Of a stretch of DNA of 56,417 nt, positions 42,295 through 50,406 are shown one piece after another; the stretch's first letter is position 1, and each line of letters starts with the position of its first letter. This DNA is from Streptomyces violaceoruber (GTDB taxonomy: Bacteria > Actinomycetota > Actinomycetes > Streptomycetales > Streptomycetaceae): positions 1 through 56,417 of the forward strand of contig JODI01000055.1 in the NCBI GenBank assembly GCA_000720805.1, read 5' to 3'. The notes beneath the pieces were generated by a model. It was not told the origin of the DNA and did not search any database. It saw only the letters and a list, made by a program, of their open reading frames with translations. Both the position numbers and the translations under genes were made by a program.

Positions 42295-43563
42295 TCAGAC
42301 CGCCGATCCGGCCTTCCAGTCGGCCCAGCTGAGGTTCCAGCCGTTGAGGCCGTTGTCCGGCTGGACCGTCTTGTCGCCGGTGTTCCGGACGACCACGACG
42401 TCACCGATCATCGAGTTGTTGTAGAACCAGGCGCCCGGGGTGTTCGGGTCGTTGGCGCCCTTGGTGTCCGACAGACCCACACAGCCGTGGCTGGTGTTCA
42501 CGCTGCCGAAGATGGACTTGGCGCCCCAGTAGTTGCCGTGCACGAAGGTGCCGGAGCTGGTGAGGCGGATGGCGTGCGGCACGTCCTTGATGTCGTACTC
42601 GCCCTTGCCGTCGTCGTCGGTGAAGCCCACGGTCGCGCCGTTCATGCGCGTCTCCTTGAACTTCTCCGACATCACCATGACGCCTTCGTACGTCTTGTTG
42701 TCGGGCGAACCGGCCGAGATCGGAATGGTCTTGATGGTCGTGCCGTTGTGGGTGATCTTCATCTGCTTGGTCTTCGCGTCGACGTACGAGACCTGGTTGC
42801 GGCCGATCTTGAAGGTGACCGTCTTCTGCTGGACTCCGTAGACACCGGAGGCGCCCTCGACGCCGTCGAGCGCGAGCTTCAGCGTGACGGTGGAGTTCTC
42901 CTTCCAGTAGTCGTCGGGCCGGCAGTCCATGCGGTTGGCGTTGAACCAGTGGCAGACGACTTCCTGGCCGCTGGTGGTGGAGACGGTGATGCCCTTCTGG
43001 ACTGCCGCCTTGTTGGTGATCGCCTTGTCGAAGTTGATCGACACGGGCATGCCCACGCCGACGGTGGTGCCGTCGTCCGGCGTGAAGGTGCCGATGAAGC
43101 TGTTGGCCGGCGAGACCGTGGTGAACGAGGCGTTCTCGTGGGCGACGCGCCCGTCCGAGTCCTTCGCCTCGGCCGTCAGCTTGTAGGTGGTGGACCGCTC
43201 CAGCTGGCCGCTGGGCTTCCAGCTGGTCTTGTCCGCGGATATCTGGCCGCTGACCTTGGCGCCGTCGGTGGTGGTCATCGACACGTCGGTGAGCGTGCCC
43301 TTGCTCACGGTGACGGCGGCGGAGTTGTTGATGGACGCGTTGTCCGAGCCGTCCTTGGGCGTGATGGTGATCTGCGCCTCGGAGGCTTTCTTGGCCGCCG
43401 CCTCGTCGACCTTGGACTGCGAGGTGTCCTTCCCGCCGTCGCCCGCGGAGGCGTCGTCGCCACCGCTGGAACACGCCGAGAGCACCAGCACCCCGCCGAG
43501 CAGTGCGGACGCGACCGTGAGGCCCCTGCGCCGCTTACCGACCGTCATCACACGCTTCTCCAT
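42295..43563 (-). CDS. L,D-transpeptidase lipoprotein with Ig-like domains (YkuD)
   Basis: A 422-residue exported enzyme that makes 3-3 crosslinks in peptidoglycan or attaches proteins to it. The signal peptide ends in the lipobox LSAC (Cys31), so it is membrane-anchored. Two Ig-like domains (about 55-270) precede the YkuD domain with HGNYWGAKSIFG and the catalytic SHGCVGLSD (Cys361). This is the layout of mycobacterial LdtMt2-type enzymes. The start may be ATG 43563, or the ATG five codons in, which has GGAGAAG just before it. A long hairpin lies in the leader. Confidence 0.94.
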   Translation of the reverse strand: MEKRVMTVGKRRRGLTVASALLGGVLVLSACSSGGDDASAGDGGKDTSQSKVDEAAAKKASEAQITITPKDGSDNASINNSAAVTVSKGTLTDVSMTTTDGAKVSGQISADKTSWKPSGQLERSTTYKLTAEAKDSDGRVAHENASFTTVSPANSFIGTFTPDDGTTVGVGMPVSINFDKAITNKAAVQKGITVSTTSGQEVVCHWFNANRMDCRPDDYWKENSTVTLKLALDGVEGASGVYGVQQKTVTFKIGRNQVSYVDAKTKQMKITHNGTTIKTIPISAGSPDNKTYEGVMVMSEKFKETRMNGATVGFTDDDGKGEYDIKDVPHAIRLTSSGTFVHGNYWGAKSIFGSVNTSHGCVGLSDTKGANDPNTPGAWFYNNSMIGDVVVVRNTGDKTVQPDNGLNGWNLSWADWKAGSAV

Positions 43564-43673
43564 CGTTGCCGAATCCCGAAAGACGGGAGTTCCCGCTCAT
43601 CGAGAGTCCCCGCTCATGAACCTTCAACGCTACGACCGGTTCGTCCCGTTCCACATTCCTCGCCTGTGTGGGG

Positions 43674-43703
43674 CACACCACGTCCGCCGTGGCGGGTGGT
43701 GTG
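43674..43703 (-). promoter_or_regulatory. Compound hairpin in the L,D-transpeptidase leader
   Basis: CACACCAC with GTGGTGTG, then inner CCGCC with GGCGG, form a nested stem with a 2-nt bulge, about 110 bp upstream of the L,D-transpeptidase start. Confidence 0.45.
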
Positions 43704-43738
43704 AATCTCGGTCCGTGCGCCCCCTGAGACGACGAAAC

Positions 43739-43762
43739 CCCGGGCGTTGGTTGCCGCCCGGG
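43739..43762. terminator. Terminator after the small acidic gene
   Basis: CCCGGGCG pairs with CGCCCGGG (43755-43762) around an 8-nt loop, 26 bp past the stop of the minus-strand acidic gene and followed on that strand by GGTTTCG. Confidence 0.7.
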
Positions 43763-43788
43763 ATCACGAGTTTCCCAAGTTGTCGCGC

Positions 43789-44136
43789 TCAGCCCGCCGC
43801 CCCTGCTTCTTCCTCGTCCAGGTCGACATCATCCTCGTCGAGGCCCCAGTCCGGCGAATCAGGGTCGTACTCGATCTGCTCGCAGGACCAGGACGCCTGC
43901 GCCAGCTCCACCCCGGGCACCTGCCTGACCAGGTCGAACGGATCCACGAGATAGGCGAGGGCCTCCGCGGTGTCCTGCGTCACAGCGCTCTCGGCGTGGG
44001 CCCGCTCCTCGGCCGGCAGGTCGGTGTCGTCGGAAACCCGCGCCAACGCGGCCTCGGTGACGGCGCCCGTGTCGTCCACCTCGAGGACGAGTTCCACCCG
44101 AAGCCGTACAAAACGTGATGTCTCTGGAGTGCTCAT
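43789..44136 (-). CDS. Small acidic protein, unknown function
   Basis: About 115 residues from ATG 44136; the longer frame reaching to 44505 is antisense to the LAXTG gene and not supported. The N-terminal half is an alternating beta-like segment (FVRLRVELVLEVDDTGAVT); the C-terminus is a highly acidic tail (DEDDVDLDEEE). One Cys. No family recognised; the acidic tail could mediate binding to basic surfaces or metals. Codon usage is good, and it has its own terminator. Confidence 0.72.
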   Translation of the reverse strand: MSTPETSRFVRLRVELVLEVDDTGAVTEAALARVSDDTDLPAEERAHAESAVTQDTAEALAYLVDPFDLVRQVPGVELAQASWSCEQIEYDPDSPDWGLDEDDVDLDEEEAGAAG

Positions 44137-44245
44137 CCCCGGAGAGTACGACTCAATCCTCCCGTGACTTTCCTGTGACCCGCGCCTTTCACTAACATCG
44201 CCCCACACGGCCAATTCGCCAGCACCACAAGGGGATCGATATTCC

Positions 44246-44560
44246 GTGTCATCCGCTCGCCGATCACTGCTGACCGCCACCGCCGCGGGGACCCTGCTGG
44301 GCGCCCTGTGGTTCGTCCCGTCCGCGAACGCGACAGACGACCACCCGGCGAGAACGGAGCCCTCGGCGACTACGACCTCCCAGGTCACGACCCAGGCCCG
44401 GGCCACCACCGAGATCTCCTCCACGACCGGGGACGGTACGCAGCTCGCCGACACCGGCAGCTTCGACACCACCCCGTATGTCATCGGCGGCACCATGTTC
44501 CTCACGCTGGGCGCCGGCTTCGTGGTCTATTCGGTACGCCGGGAACGCCTCGGGTTTTGA
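44246..44560 (+). CDS. Small LAXTG-type sortase substrate (cell-wall anchored)
   Basis: A 104-residue protein from GTG 44246, with AAGGGG about 10 bases upstream. A signal peptide (1-29, ending NA-TD) is followed by a ~35-residue Thr/Ser-rich spacer, then LADTG (67-71), a hydrophobic span and the basic tail RRERLGF. LAXTG is the signal used by Streptomyces class E sortases such as those anchoring long chaplins, so this should be wall-linked. It is so short that it may be a surface spacer or coat rather than an enzyme. Confidence 0.85.
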   Translation: MSSARRSLLTATAAGTLLGALWFVPSANATDDHPARTEPSATTTSQVTTQARATTEISSTTGDGTQLADTGSFDTTPYVIGGTMFLTLGAGFVVYSVRRERLGF

Positions 44561-44567
44561 ACGCGGC

Positions 44568-44597
44568 TTGACGTTTTCTTGACGATTCGTTCATAGT
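44568..44597 (+). promoter_or_regulatory. Leaderless-type promoter of the lipoprotein gene
   Basis: TTGACG (44568-44573), 18-bp spacer, CATAGT (44592-44597), then six bases and ATG 44604. A second TTGACG at 44579 lies inside the spacer. No Shine-Dalgarno, so transcription probably starts at or near the ATG. Confidence 0.5.
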
Positions 44598-44603
44598 CCG
44601 CCC

Positions 44604-45389
44604 ATGAAGAGATCATCGAGGGCGCGCACAGGCGCCACGGCGACCATGGCCGTGCTGTCGCTCGCCCTCATCACTGGATGCGGCGGGGGATCGGACGGCA
44701 AGGACGCGTCCGAGGGCTCGAACGAGGGCTCGGGCAAGGCCTCCTCCTCGCCGACAACGGCCGCCAAGGCGCTCAGCGCGGCCGAGTTGGAGAAGCTCCT
44801 GCTGACGCAGGGCGACATCAAGGGATTCAAGGTCACCTCGGGTGACAAGACCCTGCTGAAGTCCAAGAGCGAGATCAAGACCGACAAGGCCGAGTGCGCA
44901 CCGCTCGCCTACGCCATGGCCGCTCTGGCGCCCGGCGAGACGGACGCGAACGCGAGCAACACCGTCACGCAGGACACCGCGTCGGCCGTCGCGAGCAAGT
45001 CCCCCGAGGACCTCAGCGAGGCGGACATCGAAAACGCCTTCCAGGTCAAACTGACGTACGTGGGCTTGTCCTCGTACCAGGGCGACGGCGCCGAGAAGGC
45101 ACTGAAGGCCGTCTCCGACGGCGTCCAGGCCTGCGCGGGCGGATTCGGCATCGCGGCCCAGGGCGAGCAGCAGAAGATCACCAAGATCGCCCCCGCGAAG
45201 GCCTCCGGGAGCGGTGACGAGTCCGTCGCGTTCTCCGTGGACCTGACCGCGGACGGGGAGAGCACCTCGACCACCACCCAGGTGGTACGGGTCGGCAGCA
45301 CCGTCGCCACGTACTACACGGTGAGCTTCGGCAAGGCGGCCGAGGTACCGGAGGCCGTGCTCGGCGCCCAGGCGGCCAAGCTCGCGTGA
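44604..45389 (+). CDS. Secreted lipoprotein, unknown function
   Basis: A 261-residue protein. A signal peptide ends in the lipobox LITGC, so it is anchored on the outer face of the membrane. A low-complexity Gly/Ser/Asp linker (about 28-55) leads into a beta-rich domain starting LSAAELEKLLLTQGDIKGFKV and ending ATYYTVSFGKAAEVPEAVLGAQ, with two Cys (ECAP and ACAG). It loosely resembles lipoprotein ligand or sensor domains seen beside actinobacterial two-component systems, but no partner gene is here. Promoter looks leaderless. Confidence 0.85.
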   Translation: MKRSSRARTGATATMAVLSLALITGCGGGSDGKDASEGSNEGSGKASSSPTTAAKALSAAELEKLLLTQGDIKGFKVTSGDKTLLKSKSEIKTDKAECAPLAYAMAALAPGETDANASNTVTQDTASAVASKSPEDLSEADIENAFQVKLTYVGLSSYQGDGAEKALKAVSDGVQACAGGFGIAAQGEQQKITKIAPAKASGSGDESVAFSVDLTADGESTSTTTQVVRVGSTVATYYTVSFGKAAEVPEAVLGAQAAKLA

Positions 45390-45406
45390 CGACCCGCTGA
45401 CGGACC

Positions 45407-45434
45407 GGGGCCCCGCCGTGCGCGGCAGGGCCCC
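45407..45434. terminator. Bidirectional hairpin between the lipoprotein gene and hutH
   Basis: GGGGCCCCGCCG (45407-45418) pairs with 45423-45434 with one mismatch around a 4-nt loop, 17 bp past the lipoprotein stop and 34 bp before the hutH 3' end. Confidence 0.75.
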
Positions 45435-45468
45435 TCGATGCGTCTGGCTGACAGCTGACCGCCCGCGC

Positions 45469-47013
45469 CTACCGCAGCGGCCCGGTGACCGACTCCGCCG
45501 CCGCGACCAGCCGCCCTTCGCGGACGAACGCGTCCGCCGCGGTCAGGTCGGGCGCCAGGAACCGGTCCGGTCCGGGGCCCCGTACCCCCGCCTTGCGTAC
45601 GGCCCTGATGACGGCCCGGGACGCCGGCGCCGGGGTCAGCCCCTCGCGCAGCTCGACGGCGCGGGTGGCGGCGTACAGCTCCACGGCGATGACCCGGGTG
45701 AGGTTGTCGACCGCGGTACGCAGCTTGCGGGCGGCCGACCAGCCCATGGAGACGTGGTCCTCCTGCATCGCTGAGGACGGGATCGAGTCCGCCGACGCCG
45801 GTACGGCGAGCCGCTTCATCTCGCTGACCAGCGCGGCCTGCGTGTACTGGGCGATCATCAGCCCCGAGTCGACGCCCGGGTCGTCCGCGAGGAACGGCGG
45901 GAGGCCGTGGCTGCGGTTCTTGTCGAGCAGCCGGTCGGTGCGCCGCTCGGCTATGGAGGCGAGGTCGGCCACCGCGATGGCGAGGAAGTCGAGGACGTAG
46001 CCGACCGGGGCGCCGTGGAAGTTGCCGTTGGACTCGACGCGCCCGTCGGGCAATACGACGGGATTGTCGACCGCGGAGGCCAGTTCGCGTTCGGCGACCA
46101 GGCGGGCGTGGGCGATGGTGTCCCGCCCCGCGCCGGCGACCTGCGGGGCGCAGCGCACGGAGTAGGCGTCCTGGACGCGGGGAGCGTCGTCCTGGTGGTG
46201 CCCGGTGAGTTCCGAACCGGCCAGCACGGCCAGCATGTTGGCGGCGGAGGCGCCCTGTCCGGGGTGCGGGCGGATGGCGTGCAGTTCGGGGGCGAGGACC
46301 TTGTCCGTCCCGAGGAGCGCTTCGAGGCTGAGGGCCGCGGTGATGTCGGCGGACTTGTAGAGGGTGTCGAGGTCGGCGAGGGCCATGACCAGCATGCCGA
46401 GCATGCCGTCGGTGCCGTTGAGGAGGGCGAGGCCCTCCTTCTCGCGCAGTTCGACGGGGTCGATGCCGTGCTCGGCGAGGAGCTCCGCGGCGGGCCGTAC
46501 GGTGCCGTCCGGGCCCTCTGCGGCACCCTCGCCCATGAGGGTCAGGGCGCAGTGGGACAGCGGGGCCAGGTCGCCGGAGCAGCCGAGGGAGCCGTACTCG
46601 TGGACGACCGGGGTGATGCCGGCGTTGAGGACGTCGGCCATGGTCTGCGCGACCTCGGGCCGGACGCCGGTGTGCCCGGAGCAGAGGGTCTTGAGCCGCA
46701 GGAACATCAGAGCCCGTACGACCTCCCGCTCCACCCTCGGCCCCATGCCGGCGGCGTGCGAGCGGACGATGTTGCGCTGCAACTGGGCCCGCAGCTCAGG
46801 ACTGATGTGCCGGGTCGCCAGGGCGCCGAAGCCGGTGCTCACGCCGTATACGGGGTCCGGCTTGGCCGCGAGCGTGTCCACGATCCGGCGGGCGGCGGCG
46901 AGGGCCGATGCCGCCTCCTCGGAGAGTTCGACCCGGGCACCGTCGCGCGCCACGGCGAGCACGTCGGACGCGGTCACCCCGGACGTCCCCACCACCACAG
47001 TGTGCATATCCAT
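45469..47013 (-). CDS. hutH: Histidine ammonia-lyase
   Basis: A 514-residue enzyme that turns histidine into urocanate and ammonia, the first step of histidine catabolism. It forms the MIO cofactor from an internal tripeptide; here the site reads GSLGCSGDLAPLSH, so CSG (145-147) replaces the more usual ASG, as I recall for Streptomyces histidase. Tyr56 in YGVSTGFG is the conserved base. ATG 47013 is chosen because a promoter at 47021-47049 leaves exactly seven bases before it, predicting a leaderless mRNA; the longer in-frame start is not supported. Stands alone without hutU/I/G neighbours. Confidence 0.95.
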   Translation of the reverse strand: MDMHTVVVGTSGVTASDVLAVARDGARVELSEEAASALAAARRIVDTLAAKPDPVYGVSTGFGALATRHISPELRAQLQRNIVRSHAAGMGPRVEREVVRALMFLRLKTLCSGHTGVRPEVAQTMADVLNAGITPVVHEYGSLGCSGDLAPLSHCALTLMGEGAAEGPDGTVRPAAELLAEHGIDPVELREKEGLALLNGTDGMLGMLVMALADLDTLYKSADITAALSLEALLGTDKVLAPELHAIRPHPGQGASAANMLAVLAGSELTGHHQDDAPRVQDAYSVRCAPQVAGAGRDTIAHARLVAERELASAVDNPVVLPDGRVESNGNFHGAPVGYVLDFLAIAVADLASIAERRTDRLLDKNRSHGLPPFLADDPGVDSGLMIAQYTQAALVSEMKRLAVPASADSIPSSAMQEDHVSMGWSAARKLRTAVDNLTRVIAVELYAATRAVELREGLTPAPASRAVIRAVRKAGVRGPGPDRFLAPDLTAADAFVREGRLVAAAESVTGPLR

Positions 47014-47020
47014 ATTCAGG

Positions 47021-47049
47021 AGCGTACGCAGTGAATTCACCGATGTCAC
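47021..47049 (-). promoter_or_regulatory. hutH promoter with operator-like palindrome in the spacer
   Basis: On the minus strand: GTGACA (plus 47044-47049), a 17-bp spacer, TACGCT (plus 47021-47026), then seven bases and the ATG. A perfect palindrome GTGAATTCAC (47031-47040) fills the spacer, where a bound repressor would block RNA polymerase. Confidence 0.65.
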
Positions 47050-47115
47050 CAGTGGGGGCGGCGTTCGCCCCTTACCGACGCATCACACCGTCGCGCTCCG
47101 CGGTGCCGCGCCTCC

Positions 47116-48261
47116 TCAGGGGCGCCCCCTGAACCGGCGGCGTTCGGGGGTCTGCTCGGAGGAGGGCTCGTCGGCCAGCCGTACGACCGGGTCGTCGGGG
47201 CCCGCGCGCCCGGCGACGACCGGCCGGGTGGCCCGCTCGGCCTTCGCCCGGTACTGGGCCGCGTCCGCGAGCCGGAACAGCCGGCGGGCGGAGTGCACCG
47301 GCCCGATGGGGTCCTCGGTGGACGCGACCCCGCACGCGACGCCCTCCCCCAGCTCCAGCTCGGAGGACCGGCGGCAGAGCTCGCCGGCCGCCTTGACCAC
47401 CTCGTCCGCGGGCGACCCGACCGCGAGCAGACAGAACTCGTCCCCGCCGAGGCGAGCGGCGAGCGCTCCCGGCAGCATGGCTCCGCACAACGACAGCACC
47501 GACCCGAACCGCTCCAGCAGTCGGTCGCCGACGGCGTGCCCGCGGGTGTCGTTGACCCGCTTGAGCCCGTTGAGATCACAGACGACGAGACTGACGACGA
47601 CCCCTTCCCTGCGGTGCCGCTCGATGGCCTCGTCCAGGTGGGCGTCGACCGCGCGGCGGTTGGCGAGACCGGTGAGCGCGTCGGTGAACGCCAGCCGCCG
47701 CACCTCTTCCAGCCGCTCGCTCTGGGCGATCCCGGCGGATACGACGGAGGCCAGAACAGTGGCGAAATCGGCGTCACCGCGGTCGAAGACGGGGGCGCCG
47801 ACCGGGCGGGCGACGTACAGCTCGCCCCACGCCCGCCCGTGCTGCACGACGGGCGCGACCACGCAGCAGCCCCGGCCGCGTCTGCGCAGGGCGGCGACGC
47901 GCTGGTGTACGTAACCGGGCCGGCGTCCGGCAGCGGGCCCCTCCGCCGTCTCCACCCAGGCGTTGGGCTCGCCGCCGCCGGCCCAGCGCTCGTGCAGGAA
48001 CTCGGTGATCTCGGCGAACTGGTGCACCGGGTAGGCCTCGTCGTCCGGGAACTCCTGCTCGCCCTCGGCCCGCTCCCCCACGTTCACGAGGACCCTGAGT
48101 CGCCCCAGGTCCCGCTCCCACACCGACAGCGCGGCGAAACTCCCGCCGAGCGCACGGCAGGCCCCGCCGGCGGCGGCCCGCCACACGTCCCGCGAGCTGC
48201 GGGCCGCGGCCATGCCCTGCGCCAACGCGACGATGCCCGCGAGCCGACTGTCCTCACCCAT
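47116..48261 (-). CDS. GAF-GGDEF diguanylate cyclase
   Basis: About 381 residues. Residues 1-190 are a GAF-like sensor domain; residues 200-345 are a GGDEF domain with LAFTDALTGLANRRAVDAHLD and the active-site LGGDEFCLL, so it can make cyclic di-GMP, which controls development in Streptomyces through BldD. The RxxD inhibitory site expected five residues upstream of GGDEF is missing (GALAAR instead), so product feedback may be weak. No membrane spans, so it is soluble. Start is ATG 48261 or the GTG just before it (48264). The last ~35 residues are an Arg/Pro-rich tail. Confidence 0.92.
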   Translation of the reverse strand: MGEDSRLAGIVALAQGMAAARSSRDVWRAAAGGACRALGGSFAALSVWERDLGRLRVLVNVGERAEGEQEFPDDEAYPVHQFAEITEFLHERWAGGGEPNAWVETAEGPAAGRRPGYVHQRVAALRRRGRGCCVVAPVVQHGRAWGELYVARPVGAPVFDRGDADFATVLASVVSAGIAQSERLEEVRRLAFTDALTGLANRRAVDAHLDEAIERHRREGVVVSLVVCDLNGLKRVNDTRGHAVGDRLLERFGSVLSLCGAMLPGALAARLGGDEFCLLAVGSPADEVVKAAGELCRRSSELELGEGVACGVASTEDPIGPVHSARRLFRLADAAQYRAKAERATRPVVAGRAGPDDPVVRLADEPSSEQTPERRRFRGRP

Positions 48262-48399
48262 CACTCCACACTAGGGAGGTTCCGGATGAACCGGTCACTT
48301 TGTGCGCCGCAGGGGTGACTGGGGCCGGCGTGGCCGACTGCCTCTTACCCGGGGTCACCCACGCGCCCGTGGAGCTCCGCCCGCGGGCCCCCGCAGCAG

Positions 48400-48690
48400 T
48401 ACCGGGCACCGGCGGCGGACGCGGAAGCAGCACCGGCGGCGGGCCCGGAAGCCGCACCGTCACCGGGCCCGGACCCGGACCCGGCCCCGGAAGCAGCACC
48501 GAACCCGGACCCGACCGGGAACCAGACCCGAACCCGGAACCCGACCCGTCACCGAACCCGACCCCGGGCCCCGGCCCCGGGCCCCGGCCCTTCCCCGAAC
48601 CCGGCCCTTCCCCGAACCCGAACCCGACCCCGGCCCCCGGCCCCGAAATCAGAACCGTCACCCGAAACCGGACCCGAACCCCGGACGCCC
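48400..48690. repeat. Low-complexity C-rich hexanucleotide tract (CCCGAA/CCCGGA type)
   Basis: Nearly 300 bp of imperfect 6-bp repeats (CCCGAA, CCCGGA, CCCGAC) with strand-specific C bias. It opens frames in several phases that read as Pro/Glu or Gly/Ser/Phe repeats, including a minus-strand 135-codon frame at 48254-48661 whose stop overlaps the GGDEF gene start. None has a ribosome site or usual codon balance, so I treat the tract as repeat DNA. It fills the 425-bp gap between the enoyl-CoA hydratase and GGDEF genes. Confidence 0.7.
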
Positions 48691-49490
48691 TACTCCCCCG
48701 GCCACGCAGGCGGCCGCTTCTCGTTGAACGCGGCGACTCCCTCCGCCCGGTCCCCCGAGAACGCCACCGACCGCCAGGCCGCGTCCTCGACCTCCAATCC
48801 GGCCCGCAGATCCATGCCGTGCCCGAGCCGCAGCGCCCGCTTCGCCGCGCGCAACCCGACCGGCGAGTTCCCGGCGATCACGGCGGCCAGGGCCAGCGCC
48901 TCCTCCCGGTCCCGGCCCTCCTCCACCAGCGTGTCCACGAGCCCCAGCTCGGCTGCCTCCCGCGCCTCGACCCGCCGCGCCGTGAAGATCAGTTCCGCCG
49001 CCCGGGCCGCTCCGACCCGCCGTGGCAGCAGCTGCGTGCCGCCGCCCCCGGGGATCACCCCCACCGACACCTCCGGCAGCCCCACCACGGCCGTACCGTC
49101 CGCCACGATCAGGTCGCAGGCGAGCGCCAGCTCGAAGCCGCCGCCCAGGGCGAAACCGTGCACCGCCGCGACCGTCGGGACGGGCAGTTCCAGGACACCG
49201 GTGTACGCGCCCCGGGTCACCGGCCGCTGCCGCACCAGGTCGGCGTCGGAGAAGGAGTTGCGCTCCTTGAGGTCCGCGCCGACACAGAAGGCCCGTTCAT
49301 GGGTCGAGGTCAGCACGACCACGCGGACGTCCCTGTCCGCGCCGAGCGCCGTACAGGCCGCCGCGAGGGACCTGGCCATCTCCGTCGACACCGCGTTTAT
49401 GGCCTTGGGCCGGTCCAGGGCCAGCTCCGCGACACGCCCCTCCTCGTGCCGTCGTACCAGCACGAACTCCCCGAACCGTTCCTCGCTCAT
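48690..49490 (-). CDS. Enoyl-CoA hydratase/isomerase family protein
   Basis: About 266 residues from ATG 49490, with GGGAGAG upstream. Crotonase fold: RPKAINAVSTEMARSLA near the N-terminus, the oxyanion loop HERAFCVGADLKE, and GFALGGGFELALACDLIVADGTAVVGLPEVSVGVIPGGGGTQ with both catalytic-type Glu residues (in FELALA and LPEVSV). It hydrates 2-enoyl-CoA in fatty-acid or branched amino-acid breakdown; the exact substrate is not readable. Two GTTAAC boxes in the promoter may bind a fatty-acid regulator. Confidence 0.93.
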   Translation of the reverse strand: MSEERFGEFVLVRRHEEGRVAELALDRPKAINAVSTEMARSLAAACTALGADRDVRVVVLTSTHERAFCVGADLKERNSFSDADLVRQRPVTRGAYTGVLELPVPTVAAVHGFALGGGFELALACDLIVADGTAVVGLPEVSVGVIPGGGGTQLLPRRVGAARAAELIFTARRVEAREAAELGLVDTLVEEGRDREEALALAAVIAGNSPVGLRAAKRALRLGHGMDLRAGLEVEDAAWRSVAFSGDRAEGVAAFNEKRPPAWPGE

Positions 49491-49515
49491 GACACTCTCC
49501 CGGTCGACGGCCAAT

Positions 49516-49532
49516 GGTTAACGACGGTTAAC
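49516..49532. promoter_or_regulatory. Two GGTTAAC boxes exactly one helical turn apart
   Basis: GGTTAAC at 49516-49522 and 49526-49532; each contains the palindrome GTTAAC and the start-to-start spacing is 10 bp. They lie about 26-42 bp upstream of the enoyl-CoA hydratase ATG, over its likely core promoter. Confidence 0.5.
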
Positions 49533-49712
49533 TCCTCGTCCCGATCATCGCAGCCGGGCCGGGAACAGGAAAGGGCCGGGCCGGTTCCCCCCACCGCACC
49601 CGACACCCCGTTCGAGTGAACATCTGCACAAGCCCCGACGGACCGCCCACGGTGACGCATAACGTGCGTCCGCCCGGCGCATCGGGGGCGCGAGGCACGG
49701 GGAGGGATCGCG

Positions 49713-50381
49713 ATGACGACGACGGACACACAGGCCGAGGCCGCACTCGAAAACGCCACCGCGCAGCCGAACCGCGACGGCGCGGAACCCCGTCTCCGGC
49801 ACCCCCGTGGCCGTCACCGCAGGCCCCGCCCCCGCAGGGCGCTGCTCGCGGCGGGCGGGCTCGCCCTGGCCGCCGGCGCGCTGAGCCTCGTACGGCTGAC
49901 GCCCGATGCGGGAGTCGGCGGTCTCGGCACCGCGGAGGCGGATCCCCGTCCGGACGGCCCGGGCCCCGCGACCGGCACGGCCCGGGCGACCGACGCCGCC
50001 ACCGTCGTGGAGTCCGTGGGGGCCGCCGGCGCGTCCGGGGCCGTACCCGAGGTGAGTCCGTCGTCGACCGCCGTGCTGGGCGGGGCCGGCGCGAGCCCAC
50101 CGCTCCCGACCGCGTCCACGACCACGTCACCGGCCGGAGCCGCGTCCGGCCGCACCCCCGTCACTACCGTCCCCGTCACGACCGTCCCCGAGGCCCCGAA
50201 CCCGCCCACCGCCACGCCCCGGCCGTCCGCGCCCACCGCTCCGCAGCCCGCGCCGACACCGAGCCGGACCTCGGCCTCACCGGCCCCGACGCCCCCGCCA
50301 CCCGGTCAGCCCCGCCGTCCGGGCCTCTGCGTGCCGATCATCGGCCTCTGCGTGGACCAGCTGGATCCGCGGGGTCGCTGA
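49713..50381 (+). CDS. Pro/Thr/Ala-rich membrane-anchored protein, unknown
   Basis: A 222-residue protein with GGGAGGG upstream of ATG 49713. An Arg-rich cytoplasmic N-terminus, one membrane span (ALLAAGGLALAAGALSLV, about 44-61), then a long extracytoplasmic Pro/Thr/Ala/Ser-rich region with VTTVPVTTVP repeats, ending in RPGLCVPIIGLCVDQL with two Cys likely disulphide-bonded. It resembles wall-spanning linkers with a small terminal binding head. No family is recognised; the ribosome site and terminal conserved-looking motif favour a real gene. Confidence 0.72.
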   Translation: MTTTDTQAEAALENATAQPNRDGAEPRLRHPRGRHRRPRPRRALLAAGGLALAAGALSLVRLTPDAGVGGLGTAEADPRPDGPGPATGTARATDAATVVESVGAAGASGAVPEVSPSSTAVLGGAGASPPLPTASTTTSPAGAASGRTPVTTVPVTTVPEAPNPPTATPRPSAPTAPQPAPTPSRTSASPAPTPPPPGQPRRPGLCVPIIGLCVDQLDPRGR

Positions 50382-50406
50382 GGGAGGGCCACACCCTCCG
50401 CACGGC

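Noticed and set aside
48254..48661. Minus-strand 135-codon Gly/Pro-rich frame ending at the GGDEF start
   Set aside because: Tempting because of the overlap, but there is no Shine-Dalgarno at the GTG and the composition follows the repeat; kept only as a repeat and a finding.
48300..49619. Plus-strand 439-codon Pro-rich frame over the hexanucleotide tract
   Set aside because: Runs antisense through the enoyl-CoA hydratase gene and owes its pattern to the repeat.
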